Positions 35,800 through 48,200 of a stretch of DNA of 64,000 bases are shown here, in pieces. Made by a program: the position numbers and the translations under genes. The DNA lies in the NCBI GenBank assembly GCA_900088475.1, contig FLMG01000988.1:1-64000 (forward strand), in the 5' to 3' direction. Source of the DNA: Hyphochytrium catenoides. Its lineage: Eukaryota; Sar; Hyphochytriomycetes; Hyphochytriales; Hyphochytriaceae. Numbering within the stretch: position 1 is the stretch's first letter; every line of letters begins with the position of its first letter. Under the pieces are notes generated by a model that was not told the origin of the DNA, made no database searches, and saw only the letters and a program-made list of their open reading frames with translations.

Positions 35800-38695
35800 C
35801 TACAAGGTTCCTGAATGGACCTCATTGGCGCCAGATCGGAGCGGACTGCTCGTTCTACTCGACTCAGATTGAGCGCTCGGCTGCGGCCAACCTCCAGGAC
35901 TGAAGAAGTCCTCTTCTTCTACATCTGAGTCACCCATCATAGAGCTTGACGGTGTAATTGTGTATGACGAGTGCAACGTCTGTCCAGCTCCGTTCACCTT
36001 TTGAAGGGCGCTCTAGTATCATAACACCGTCAGTTAAAGACCCAAGATGTCAGGAGATCTCAACGAACTGTTGGATAACACTTACAACGTCACTCCTTTC
36101 GGCGGGCGCTGGATGATGGTGCTCAGAATCCGAGGTAGCAATTGTCATTGCCCTCAGGCTTGACACGTCGGTTGAGGAGACGGAAAAGGTTGGCTTCATA
36201 TAGTAATCTACAATGGTATCCATGAAGCCTTTTTTGGTGGATACAGGGGTCTCTGTTGCGCCCTGTCCCAAGATCCAGCATTTGAGCACATAACAAGGAA
36301 GCCCACTCTGCGCGCTTTGACCTACCGTTAATCTTTGTATCTTCAGCAGGTCCATCACTGTTCGGGTCAAGCCTCCCATCCCAAAAACCGTTATGAGCAC
36401 GATTGACATGGTCGTACAGACGATTACCTGTTTATCGCAGGGTGCCAATAGTCAAAGACACATAACTATGCAGGTGCACAATCAAGGATCTTTGTGACAA
36501 GCTAAATTTTCAGCAGCTAAGTGGCAGCATTCCAGAGTTGACCATCGCTCTGAGCTGAGAAAAGGGGACTCCTACCTCCCTCTGGGCTCCAGGGAAGGTC
36601 AAACTCAGCGCGAAGGCGACGGCTCCCCTTAAACCAACAAACCATAGCATGGTTTGCTGAGACCAGTCCAGTTTCGTTCTAAGAGCCGAGATGATGGCGA
36701 GGTCAATGATGAGGAAGAGGTTCCTCGACACAATATATGGAGCTTACTGGCTGCACAGGTTCAGGCAAAGCGAAATGGGGTAGACCAAGAAAGCTCTCGA
36801 TACCAGGCACGCCATCAGCGACACGAGTATAAGGGGAAGATTCCAACCGATTTGAAGGGAAAAGAATGATAGTCCCAGCCCTGCCAGAGAAATAAGCCGT
36901 TAAATGTAGGTGGCTCGCTATGTGAATTTGCTCACTAATAGAGCAAGTACTTACATAGGAATACCATCGTCTCAGCAAGATACGCCAGCAACTTAAAGGT
37001 GTGAGTGACACTGTCGGGCCATTAGTCAGAAGACTCCCAAAAGGGCAAGGAGAGCTACGTTGTACATGGAGATTGCTTACATGGATCGGCTTTCGGGAGA
37101 GAGATTCTTGTGGGCAAGGTTTCTCATAGTGATAGCTGATAAGAGATAGGAAAAACCCCTAATCAGTAAAACGCAAGGCATCTTGTACAGTATCAATAGT
37201 CCTGAGCAAACCTGCGAATGCCACCGCCACGATGCCACTCATCTCCAATACTTCAGCTAAAAGGAAAGGGATGTACGCGAACAGAACGTAAATGGAGCAC
37301 TGTGTAGGGCAAATGACTCTGTTAGATTTCATTGCCCATCGCTTTGTTCTCAGTCAGAAGGTAGATGGAGAGTTGAGGTTAGGTGGGGCGGTGAAGTAGA
37401 GGCAATAAGATGTAAGAAGAGCCACCTAATCCTCAGCGAGAGTCCTCGGCGTACCTCATGTAGTTTATTGCCCCTAAGAAAGGTGTGCTTAAGCAGCAAG
37501 GCGCAGATGCAACCCATAACAATTCCCAGCGCAGTGGAGCCAATGAAGATCAATAAGAAGTCAAGCCCAGCTAAGAGCAACGACTGCGCCGAATGCGTAT
37601 AGCCGATAAATTTGGCGGAGGTCTCGTAGAGGACCAAAGAAACTGCATCGTTCAAGAGAGACTCGCCGAAAACGATGTAGAACAGTGTAGGTTCCTGCAG
37701 CAAATTATCGTCACGCAAATATAAAAGTTGTCGGATAACATAGGGAAGAGATATCAGGTCCTAGAGGCAGAATAACGGTACGCCAAGGAATCGCAGTAAT
37801 TACCACTTGGTGCTTCTCGAAGACTGAGAGAACCGAGACAGGGTCCTGCAGGACAGGGAATGTGAGTAGTGACTCGTCCAAGAGACAGAACAAAGAGCGG
37901 AGAGTTTATTAAGCGGGAAAGCAATAGAAGAAAGCCATCACAAAGCTGCACAGTTATCTGGGTACGGACCGTCGCACTGATGAGGGCGCCAAACGTCAGG
38001 CATTCCGCAAATGAGAGCGAAAGGCAGAACCCTGACTGCCCGGCGAGCCACAGTAAGGCTCCAAATATCCCGCTGGAGATTAATGGGCCAACGACAGAAA
38101 ACGAGAGAATGGCAGTCAAATGCTCGAACAGGTATCTTCTTTTGATGCTGTATCCTACGCGTCCCGGAATTGCTTGTAAGTGTCCGAACCCTTGAAGCGA
38201 GGTCATATTCCCACTTACTCACCGCCATTGAATAATATAGGGGGAAGCAGAAGGATAAAGAAGTAGTCACGCTTGAAAGACATTAGCTGTGCAGCGCAAC
38301 GGACGATGTTAGTGCGTATCCTTAAGTACTGGTGGCTTAAGGTCCGTCGAGCCTCACCGCATCCGTTGTGTCTGTCCGGATGATCCTAAACAATGCGCTG
38401 AAGGTGATTCCAACCAGTACTGCGGCTATTGCAAAGTGAGAGGTAACGGCTTCAATGATTCAAGGAGATTATGAACCATATCCCAAGCCACGCACGTACC
38501 TCCAGCCTCAGGTAGGTATCGCAGGTTCTTTCTGTGGACCCAATTCATCGCGAACAGCGATAGCGTGACGAGCAGTACCAGCAGGGTGAACAGGGAGCTG
38601 ATCTCATAGCGGTTGTTGGTGCCGAAGTTGTACTCGTTTAGCTGATAAGGGCGATAGGCTGCCCCAGCTGCGTCCGATGCCAAAAAACGCTCCAT
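35800..38695 (-). CDS. Sodium/hydrogen exchanger, NHX/NHE family (one-base frameshift in exon 7)
   Basis: Cation/proton antiporter of about 568 residues in 14 exons: 38500-38695, 38425-38358, 38286-38223, 38154-37970, 37845-37804, 37694-37455, 37300-37212, about 37137-37083, 37010-36955, 36880-36748, 36678-36576, 36427-36326, 36262-36086 and 35997-35800. Hallmarks in order: a first transmembrane helix (SLFTLLVLLVTLSLFAMNWV), FFILLLPPILFNGGYSIKRR (the amiloride-site region), GALISATDPVSVLSVFE, FGESLLNDAVSLVLYE with the key Glu and Asn-Asp pair, HKNLSPESRS, YLAETMVFL, GLRGAVAFALSL and a cytosolic acidic/Ser-rich tail. It resembles intracellular or plasma-membrane NHEs of pH and salt homeostasis. 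All phases match except exon 7: an A5 run at 37259-37263 (T5 in the gene sense) makes the exon 89 bases, while 88 restores both the reading frame and the family sequence. Confidence 0.9.
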
Positions 38696-39619
38696 CTGTC
38701 CTTCAAAAACTCAAAAACTCGACGATGAGAGAGGCTCAGCCAAGTCTTGTGATCAGGATGCAATCAGCAAGGGGTGGTTGCTGGCGATGCCCAACCTCTT
38801 CCAACCTCTCGCCCCTTGGAGTCCGTGAAAAAGAGGCCAGACAGAGGGCAAAGTGGCAGGGCGGTGGTGAGACTTTACACGCTTCTGCGGCCCAAGACTT
38901 ATGCCGGTGGCCTAGTTCCGTGTCTCTCAAAGTGTTTGTCCTAAGGTACGAGTACACGTACAAAGTTCTTCCCCTCTGGATCCCCGCAAACTTGACGTCT
39001 GTCTGACTCCTTCCGTTCCCTTTAGACGGAGCTGCTTATGTGATTACACAGAGGAAGAGGAAACTTCTTCGATGTCAGTCTCTTGGTCTGTTGAAAGAAA
39101 GCAGCAAGAAAACGCAGATTGTACAACTGTACAATCAGAACTACATTGAGAATCCAGTGATTTGCTGTGTATGTTGTGCCCTGATTACGGTACGTACAGC
39201 TGTACGTACAGTACTGATATTGAGGAACGTTTGTGCATACAAAAGACATGATGAAGGAAGGGTGTTCTTTCCTTTGTGCAGAAGCAAGAGGCGTCGATGG
39301 TGGATCACGGCACTGCGCTGCCCGCTGAATGGATGTGCTAGTGAAAGGCGGCCCGGCCCCCACATGGAAGGATATGAATACTATCGTAGAAATCCCTTAC
39401 TTTTGCACTAAGTGAGTCGTGCTGCAAAACGAGGTTGAATGAGAATGAGCGAAGACTTAGATTAGCGAAGACCAGGGTCTGAGATGTGGAGCTTTTTTTT
39501 AGAGGTTTTAGGTCATTGTTATTCTACAGGCGTGAGATAGACGTAACTGTGTGGTGTATGCAACATGCTTAGTTGCGCAGGTAAGCACAACTGTACATGA
39601 TACGAGAAGGGCTATGTGT
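38696..39619. other. Intergenic region upstream of the exchanger and downstream of PCNA
   Basis: No gene-like frame is supported. It contains a perfect 20-bp palindrome at 39190-39209 within a GTAC-rich segment. Confidence 0.45.
39190..39209. repeat. Perfect 20-bp palindrome
   Basis: GTACGTACAGCTGTACGTAC reads the same on both strands. Related GTACA/TGTAC elements flank it (39119-39133). Confidence 0.9.
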
Positions 39620-40460
<841 letters not shown>

Positions 40461-40725
40461 GGTTCCTATGTATAATAAGCTAACACCTGAACTAAACTTG
40501 TGCTGAGCAAGGTGTCTGCAGATCGGAAAGTCTCTGTCTGACGTCTTAAACGGATGATCGCCATAAGGAGAGGACTTGGAGCGGAGCGGCTGCGGATGAA
40601 AGAGCTCAAAAGGAACAGTGAATTCGAGGAGGGGTGGGTGGGATTGCAACGAACCAAATTAGATATCGCTATGCAACTATAAAGGCCGAAACTGGGTGGG
40701 AGCTCACCTTTGTTTGGAACCTTAA

Positions 40726-40736
40726 GTTGGCGCCAA
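40726..40736. promoter_or_regulatory. E2F/DP-type site TTGGCGCCAAA upstream of PCNA
   Basis: TTGGCGCCAAA is a near-palindromic match to the E2F/DP consensus (TTTSGCGC or its complement), 266 bases upstream of the PCNA start codon. E2F control of PCNA is well established in animals and plants; its use here is inferred. Confidence 0.55.
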
Positions 40737-40939
40737 ACGATGAACGAATAGCGTGCGCTTCTTGGGATAAAGCGTTGGACTTTAAGCCTCTCTTTATAAT
40801 AAGCATAAAGCGGACTCATTAGGAAATGAGTTACCAAGTACAGATGAAATTATCCGATATATGGTGTCTCTTTGCAATACACTGTACGCACAATCTTTCA
40901 AAAATCCGGTTTGGAGCTCAACACAATTTACTACCAGAG

Positions 40940-40952
40940 TTTCCCGCCAAAA
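40940..40952. promoter_or_regulatory. E2F/DP-type site TTTCCCGCCAAAA upstream of PCNA
   Basis: TTTCCCGCCAAAA matches TTTSSCGC with the usual A-run, 480 bases upstream of the PCNA start. A GGCGCC lies 4 bases further on. Confidence 0.55.
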
Positions 40953-41393
40953 CCTGGCGCCTGCCTTTCGCATTAGAAGAGCCTCTGTTCTGTGTCCTCT
41001 GTCTTCTAAAACTTCCTCTGTCTTCCGATGAGCTCCTTCAATGCGCTCAAGGTTGAGCAGACCCTGTGTCGTGCCCTGCAGCTTTCTGCTTGTGTTGCGC
41101 CGACCACATTGTTGCTGTACGGAGGTCAGGCTCGGATACTCCTATCCATGCTGTTGATCATATTGCTAGTCAAATCCTACTATGCATGCTCTTGATCATA
41201 CTGGTGGTCAGGCGTACCCTCTCTAACGCGGACAGATCTCGAGTGAGATTAAGAGATACCCTGTATTATTTTATGGCGTAGGTCGCAATTGTCATACATC
41301 GACCTAATAAACTACGTTATCACTTGCCCTTTTCTACTAAATGTAAATAAATATGAGGGAACATATAGTTTGAGTGAGTCGGTGGCTACTCGA

Positions 41394-42296
41394 TCATGTG
41401 ATCTGGACGGGTACCTGCGCTGAACTCTTCTGAGGTCCGCCAAAGCCTTCATGACCATGGTCGTCCACTACGATCGACAGCGAATCCATCTTACTAATAG
41501 CACATGCTGTGCCCGACTCACAGCGGTACTTCAGGGTTGTCAGCACCTGATTCACCATAGAAAGGGTTCCAATAAACTCTAGAGAGGTCTTGGAAACCAT
41601 ATTGACATATAGCCCTGGGAGTCTGCTGACCAGCAGTCTGCCGCTGGTTGTTGTGACTTCCACAGTAATGGTGGAGTTCCGTTCAACACCAAAGCCGTCG
41701 ACCAAGAACTTCTCGTCCAGATCGACATCTGCAATCGAGATCATGCCAACAGTTGTGTCTTCATCCACAACCGCCGTAATGGGCGAGGAGGAATAAGAGA
41801 TAATCGGCGGATCGTTGACGGGGAGGATTTTCACAGTGAGAACTTTAGAAACCGTGAACGAGGGTCCTGTGTTATCCGGCCCAACTGCATCATGTACCGT
41901 CACAGATAAACTGTCGTCACCATTGATGTCGCGTCTTCCAGTGTATTGTACTATCCTCAGGGCTAGGTTAACATCTGTTAATGTTCCCTGAAACTGGATG
42001 CGCCTGGAACTGGTAGAATTGCCTACAAGTATAACTAAGGAGGGGGGCACAATTCCGAGTGTCAATAGACCTTTTTCACAACTGAGCTCTACGGTCAGCA
42101 GCCCGGATCCAATATCCACGTCATTGATGGCGATTGCTTGATCCACTTCGAACTCATCTACGAAGGAGCTCATGGACCAGGCTTCCCGATAGATATCAGA
42201 CAGCTTAGATGACACTGCCGTCACTTTCTTAGCCGGGAAGTACAAACTGGAGCTTAGAGGTGTCAGAGAGATAGGAAAAGCTCTATCCAGGCTTGT
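41394..42296 (-). other. C-terminal CSPG/cadherin-like repeats of the giant protein
   Basis: About 2.5 repeats of roughly 120 residues. Each has an 'F.G.L..+N..L..+.Y' segment, a 'D.L.+.V.D.G..G.GGP' segment and an NDPP-type linker (PVNDPPIISYSS). The protein ends inside the terminal strand of the last repeat. Confidence 0.65.
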
Positions 42297-45200
42297 TACA
42301 TCTACCACGAAGTCGGCATTCGTTTCCTCAAAAGCTCTTCTTGTACCTGCCTCTGTCCCATCAGTAATCCAAAGCTCTTGGCCGCCAGATTGGCCACTAG
42401 CAACAAAGTATAACTCGGTGGTAGGAGAGCCGCTAAAATGCCATCGCGGCGTGAAGACGGTGAAGTAGGAGGCAGATGAGCTCGCCGACCCAGGGAGCAC
42501 ATCCAGAAGTAGGAAGGTCCCCTCATTGAAGCCATTACTCCGCCAGAGCTCAGAGCCATGAGTGCCATCAGAGGCTTGGAAATATAGAATGCCATTGAAA
42601 CTCGTTAAATACCGAGGGTTCGAGGAGGCAGTCTTTCCTCCAGAAATAGGAGAAGTGTTGATGTCCTTCACCAGCGCAGCAGACTGACTGACCATATCGT
42701 ACTTCCATAACTCGACGCCATGAGTCCCGTCCTCTGCCGCAAAGTAAAGCGTGTGGTCCACAACTAAAAGAGAGCTTGGATCGGAGCTACTTTGGCCTGT
42801 GAGGTCAATCGTGTGGAGGGAGACAAAGGGGACCCTAAGGACAAGTACAAGGGGATGGAGTGGCTAATGGCAAGGGAGGGGGAGTTGACTCAACACCCAA
42901 CTAAATAAAGAGAAGCTTGTGGCACATTTACCTGGGTTGATGTCAACCACAATCCTTGTCCCAGCTTGTGAAGAGTCTGAGAGACCCCTCGCGATCGGTT
43001 CAAATCTGGAGACGCCATCGCTAACCCATAACTCGCGGCCGTAGGAGGGTGTGAAAGCAGTGAAATATATGTGCCCAGCATGTGCTGTCAAGTACAGGGG
43101 GTCGGAGTCCTCTGAGCCTTTATTGATGTCCGCAACCATAATGGTCCCTACACAACGCCGGAAACTTAGTAGCAGAAAGCCATACAGTCAATTATTTTTA
43201 TGCTCACCTGACGCTGTGCCATCTGTACGCCAGAGTTCTCTGCCAAGTAATGAGCTGGTAGCCGCGAAGAGAACGAGGTCGCTGTTTAGTGATGTCATAA
43301 AAGCAGGGCTAGAGCTTCGTGTCCCAGGGTTCAAATCAGCCAGTCGTCTCGTCCCGGCTTCGCTGCCATCGGACACCCATAGCTCCGCCCCTGCCCCACG
43401 TAAGCACGGACTGTCCTTATGTCTTTCGTCAGCTCTTTCTTCGCAGCGGTTGCTTCCTCGCATGCAGACAATGCCAGCAAACTCATTCGTATTGAGCCCT
43501 GCAGGGTCATACTCTACTACGTTGCTGTCCTTTCTCCCGGCATGCTTGAAAGCTTTCGTGTTCACTGAGTCCGAGAACCTGAAATGTGTCCTTTTGAGCC
43601 CACCCCAGAAGAAAGCATCCCATCCGCATTGGTGCCAGTAAACGTACTCCTCCTCATCTCCAGGTCGCCTTCCTGCGGCTTCGTCAGAGTGAAAATAATC
43701 CCTCCCCTCGGAGGTGGACATCCAATGGTAGCCACTGGGGCATTCGTACAAGTACGAGGTGTCCCAAGTGTTGCTTCGTGACACCGCATAAAATACATCC
43801 GAATGAGTACTGCTAAGCCGCCATCCTCCGCAGTGGTCTGCCAGATGCAATGGCAACATCCATGTCGTATCGATTCCATCAGCTTGGAAGAGCAATTGAT
43901 TTTTGAAGATGGTGAGGAAAGAAGGCATGGAGCCCTCAGGACCTAGTCAACATAAGAGAAAGAAGCGGGTCGTAAGCTTACAGAAGTTAAGTCATAGCAA
44001 AGTCATAGCAAAACCCACAAGAACCCAGCCAAAGATGGTATGTACATCAGTCAAAGTGAGATAAGATCGGACAAACCATGGAAGAAGGTGAGAGCATGCT
44101 TTCCCTTCGGGCAAACATAGCTTTTACTGTTACCTGGTTTGAGATCTTTCAACCTCACGCTTCCTGGACCTGTTCCGTCGGATTTCCAGAGCTCCTCGCC
44201 TGCCTCGCCATCACTGGCTTGGAAGTAAAGATACCCATTCCATGCTGTGATGAAGCTGGGGTTAGAACTTTTGGATCCAGGATAGATGTCCTTGACCATT
44301 TGCTTCCTCCACGTGTGGTCATCATAGCCCCAATCCCCACTGTCGTGTGCTTGTCGTGCCCCTTCTGTTCGCCAGAGCTCGTATCCGGCATCTGCTTCTG
44401 GTATCGGCAGCCTAGCAGCCCGGTCACGATAGAGAGCACCCTTGATTTGTATGGTGGAGTCTTCCCTCAGTTCTACAATGCTGGTCCCGTCCTCTCTGGT
44501 TGGAAGGGTAATAGTTGGTGGATCATTGACGCTCTCAACAGAGATTCGGATAGTTTGGAGATCAAATTTGGGTCCTCCGGTCCCCCTGTTGCCAAGATCA
44601 TTGCAGGAGATATCGACTCTTGTTTCTCCTGCGAAATCCTTGTTGCCCTTAAAAAATAGGTACTGCATAGCTCGAGTAAGATCCTCAAGGTTGCCTGCAG
44701 TCGCATGGTGCCAGAAGAGGTAAGTGACTCAAAGACAAGCAGTGGGGATTTCAGAACACTCATGGTGAGTAGGAACTCCTATCTCAGAGCTGGGACATCT
44801 CACACTCAAACATGAAAAGAGCGAATGGAGACATTAGTGGCAATTTACTTCTCAAAAGCGACTTGTACTTCAGCCACCTACCTTTGATGGAGAGGAGAGC
44901 ACTCTCATACCCGCTTCCCATTGTTATCATGATGTCACTAAATGAAGATGGAGCCGGGCTCGCTAGGCTAATGTTGTGTTGAAAAGCGATGGACTTGTTG
45001 ATTAGGGATATTGTCCCATCTGCGGCGGAGAAGCTAAGCTCGAGTAGGTCTGCAGACGATTTTCCCGTCGGGTTCACGTCCACATCCCTGACCGTTATGC
45101 CCTGAAGGTGCAGAAAGCTGTCCTCCAGCACAGAAAACCAAGTGGACCTCTGAAGGGCAAGGGATTCTTCATCGGGAGTACTCACTTGATGCTCTCGAAT

Positions 45201-48200
45201 GGCGAAAGGAAGTCCAATGACTGGCGGGTCGTTGACGCCTCTTACATATACAAAGACATCAGCTGACGCTGATAAGGAAGCCTCATGACCGTCCAACCCC
45301 ATATCGCTGACAGTTAACTGTATTCTATCCGCTCCGTCCTGATCTGAGTTCCAGTTAGGCTCTGGGAGGTAAGACACTGCAGAGAGAGCAGCTTGCAAGT
45401 CCTTCAGCCTGCCCTGGATCTCGAGGGATGACCACAACGCTTGTGGAGGTGATCCACTTGTGTGAGAAGTCGCCGGTGCAGTCTCATCCTCGGCGATAAG
45501 ACTAGCGTTAGCCCGGGCGCCGACGTCCCAGATAGCTGGGCCACCCTGTAACCTCGCTGTCTCTTGCGCTTCTGAGGGGACTGAAAACAATAGTCTTTCT
45601 GTAACAGGAAGCTGCACACTTCCCCGAAAGACTTCCAATCGTACGGTTAACAAAACGTCTACTGACGTATCTCTATCCAAGGGGTCATACGCATCGACAT
45701 CGTCTATCAAAATGGGAGGAAGCAAAAGGGGATGGTCTTCCTCAGTCCAAAGTATCCAGTCGGCGGCACTTATGGTTGGGGCATCATTTACAGGGAGGAC
45801 AGTGATAGCGATGGACACGGAGGTTAGCTGTGGTCCGCCTAGCCCTGTGTAGCCCTGATCATTTGCAGTAATCGTAAAGACGTCTGGGCCATAGAAGTCT
45901 TTCTTGCCTCTATACATCATCTCTGTCAGTGCCTGATTTAGCACCTCCAGGCCTCCGCTTAGCGTTATCGTACCCTCTTGCCACAAGGTAGCACTAGGTG
46001 GCTCCTTACTACCGAGAAAAGTAACGCCGGTGAGAACGGGAAAATTTAGTAAGCCATGCAAAGTGGAGATCTTAAGCATGAGGGTTCCTGTGGTCTCTTC
46101 TACATCGCCATCCTCTATCTGTAATCCGCTGATCTTGATAGGCGTGTCTTCGTAGACTGTCAAATGATCCTGTTCACCCTCCGCCTTGCAGAAACTGCCA
46201 TCATGGAGGGAATTGAATAGACCGTACACGAGGGTATCGCGAGGATCCTTTGCACGACAGTAGTACCCTTTTTCTTTGTATAAAGCCGTGTGTATGATCG
46301 GTGGGTCATTTTTGCCGGACACTGTTATAAACCGGATGACAGCGATGGAACTCTTGGGGCCCCCGGTCCCTCTATGGCCCAGATCGTCCACCGTCAAGAC
46401 AATCTTTGCCGGGTCCTTTCTTAAACTCGTCCACTGGGGCCGCGAGAGAAAGGTGAGCTCTCTCAGCGCTTCATTGAGCTGTTGTAATGTTCCGGACAAG
46501 ATAATATGTGTGTCTGACTCACCATCACCCTCAATGAAGAGCGCTCCGGAGTGTTGGCCAAGCCCAACAACTCCGAATTCTGCGTCAACTTTCAACAGAA
46601 GCCTATCGTCTTTTGCGCTATCGTCCTCTATCTTTATATTCCGCACAATCCTAAGGCTGTTCTCCTCAATTACGAGAGGAAGTTCTGGAACAAGGACCCG
46701 AGGAGGATTGTTCACACCAATGACCTCCACTTCAACTGTCGCGATGTCCTGGAGCGCTTCGCTTTTCATGGTCTCATTCCCAAAGATAAAGGCTTCGGCT
46801 TTCACTTTGCGCACCGTGACCGTAACCGCATCTAAACCGTTCCAGAATGGTCGAGGTCGATAGCAGATATGTCTCAGTGCAGCATTAGCGTTTCGTAACG
46901 TGGCAGTGAAGACAAGGGAGTGCGATTCAGTATCCTTCCCGCTGAAGTAGAGTCCAGCAACGGTAGAAAGCTTCACAATACCCTCCGAGCATTTCAATGA
47001 TAACCGGTACACATAATCAACTACCGACTCTTGCACGGAAACGTCCTCAATCCATGCCCCAAAGCAGCTTGTTGTGTCTTCAAAGAGAGAGAGACGATCA
47101 ACAGCGACGCTTTGGGTGGCTCTACCCTGCTGCAGCTGTTCTTTGGGCGAAAGGGCTGCCCTGGTCATACCCTCGACGTGAAGAATGGGCGCTTGTGCCT
47201 TTTTCCTAGTAAACAAGGTGATCGAGGCAGCGTCCGATCTCGGTAAAAGGTGTTCCTCTACGTGGGTAGCAAAGAAAGCAAAAGTAAGCGCCATGCGCGA
47301 TTTTCGGAGAGCTTGATGTAGAGGGCTATAGAGCAAGGTCAAGATGCCATAGGCCAAAAAGCTACTAGAGCAGTAAACAGGAGTCAATCGACAGGGGTGG
47401 TGTGAACGCATACAAACTCCCATAAGTAATCAAGCCTTCCCAATCCATAATGACTAAGATCACTCAAAACAATTCTGTACCTTTTGCGGGGCTTTCAATC
47501 TCGAGGAAAATTGCGTCAAACTCTTCGTGATCCGCGTTGGAGTAGGGGTCCGAGGAGTAGATTAAGCATTCCACCGCAGCATTCAATGCTTTCAGAGTTC
47601 CGACGACGGCCAGAAAGGAGTCTCCTCTCAGATCGCCAGCGAGATATCTCAAGCCCGACGTGCTGGAGAGTGACAATTGACCTAGCTGGGCATGCGCTCT
47701 CAGTGTGATAAGCGAACCCGGAGGAGAGGAAGGATCTTCCAAAGAGATGCCGCAAAGTTCTGTGCTGCCGCCATGGATGACCTCAAACCTTCTTTGTGAG
47801 AGAAGAATCTATAGGACAACGGTGGCCAACATTGCGTTAGAATACTGTTTAGTTTAGAGTGTCAAACGCTCAAAGAGAGACGGAAGTCAATTCTAGAGGG
47901 AAAAGACCAACTACGATCTCTACCGTTCACCCTTATGGGGCCCTGCACTGACCTTAGGAGGCACGAGAACCTCATCCACAAAGAGTGGTAGAATTGCTGC
48001 AGATGCCCTTTCTCCGCCAGATCCAACATTCCCAAGGTCATTAACAAAGAATGACAACATGTCTTCCCCGGTGTAGAAAAGATCGCCTGTGTAGCTCAGC
48101 GAAGCAAGCGCTAGGTTTGCTATGTCAATCCCTGCTACGAAATCAACGCAACGACGCTCTAACACCTCAGAGTTTGAACAGTTGCCCTCATTCTGCCTCT

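Larger units (their letters stand above)
40461..41393. other. PCNA promoter side and 3' flank of the giant gene
   Basis: No supported coding frame. Two E2F-like motifs lie here, which fits use as the PCNA promoter. Confidence 0.5.

Noticed and set aside
46551-46863. Plus-strand frames opposite the giant gene
   Set aside because: They mirror the strongly coding minus strand and show no independent features.
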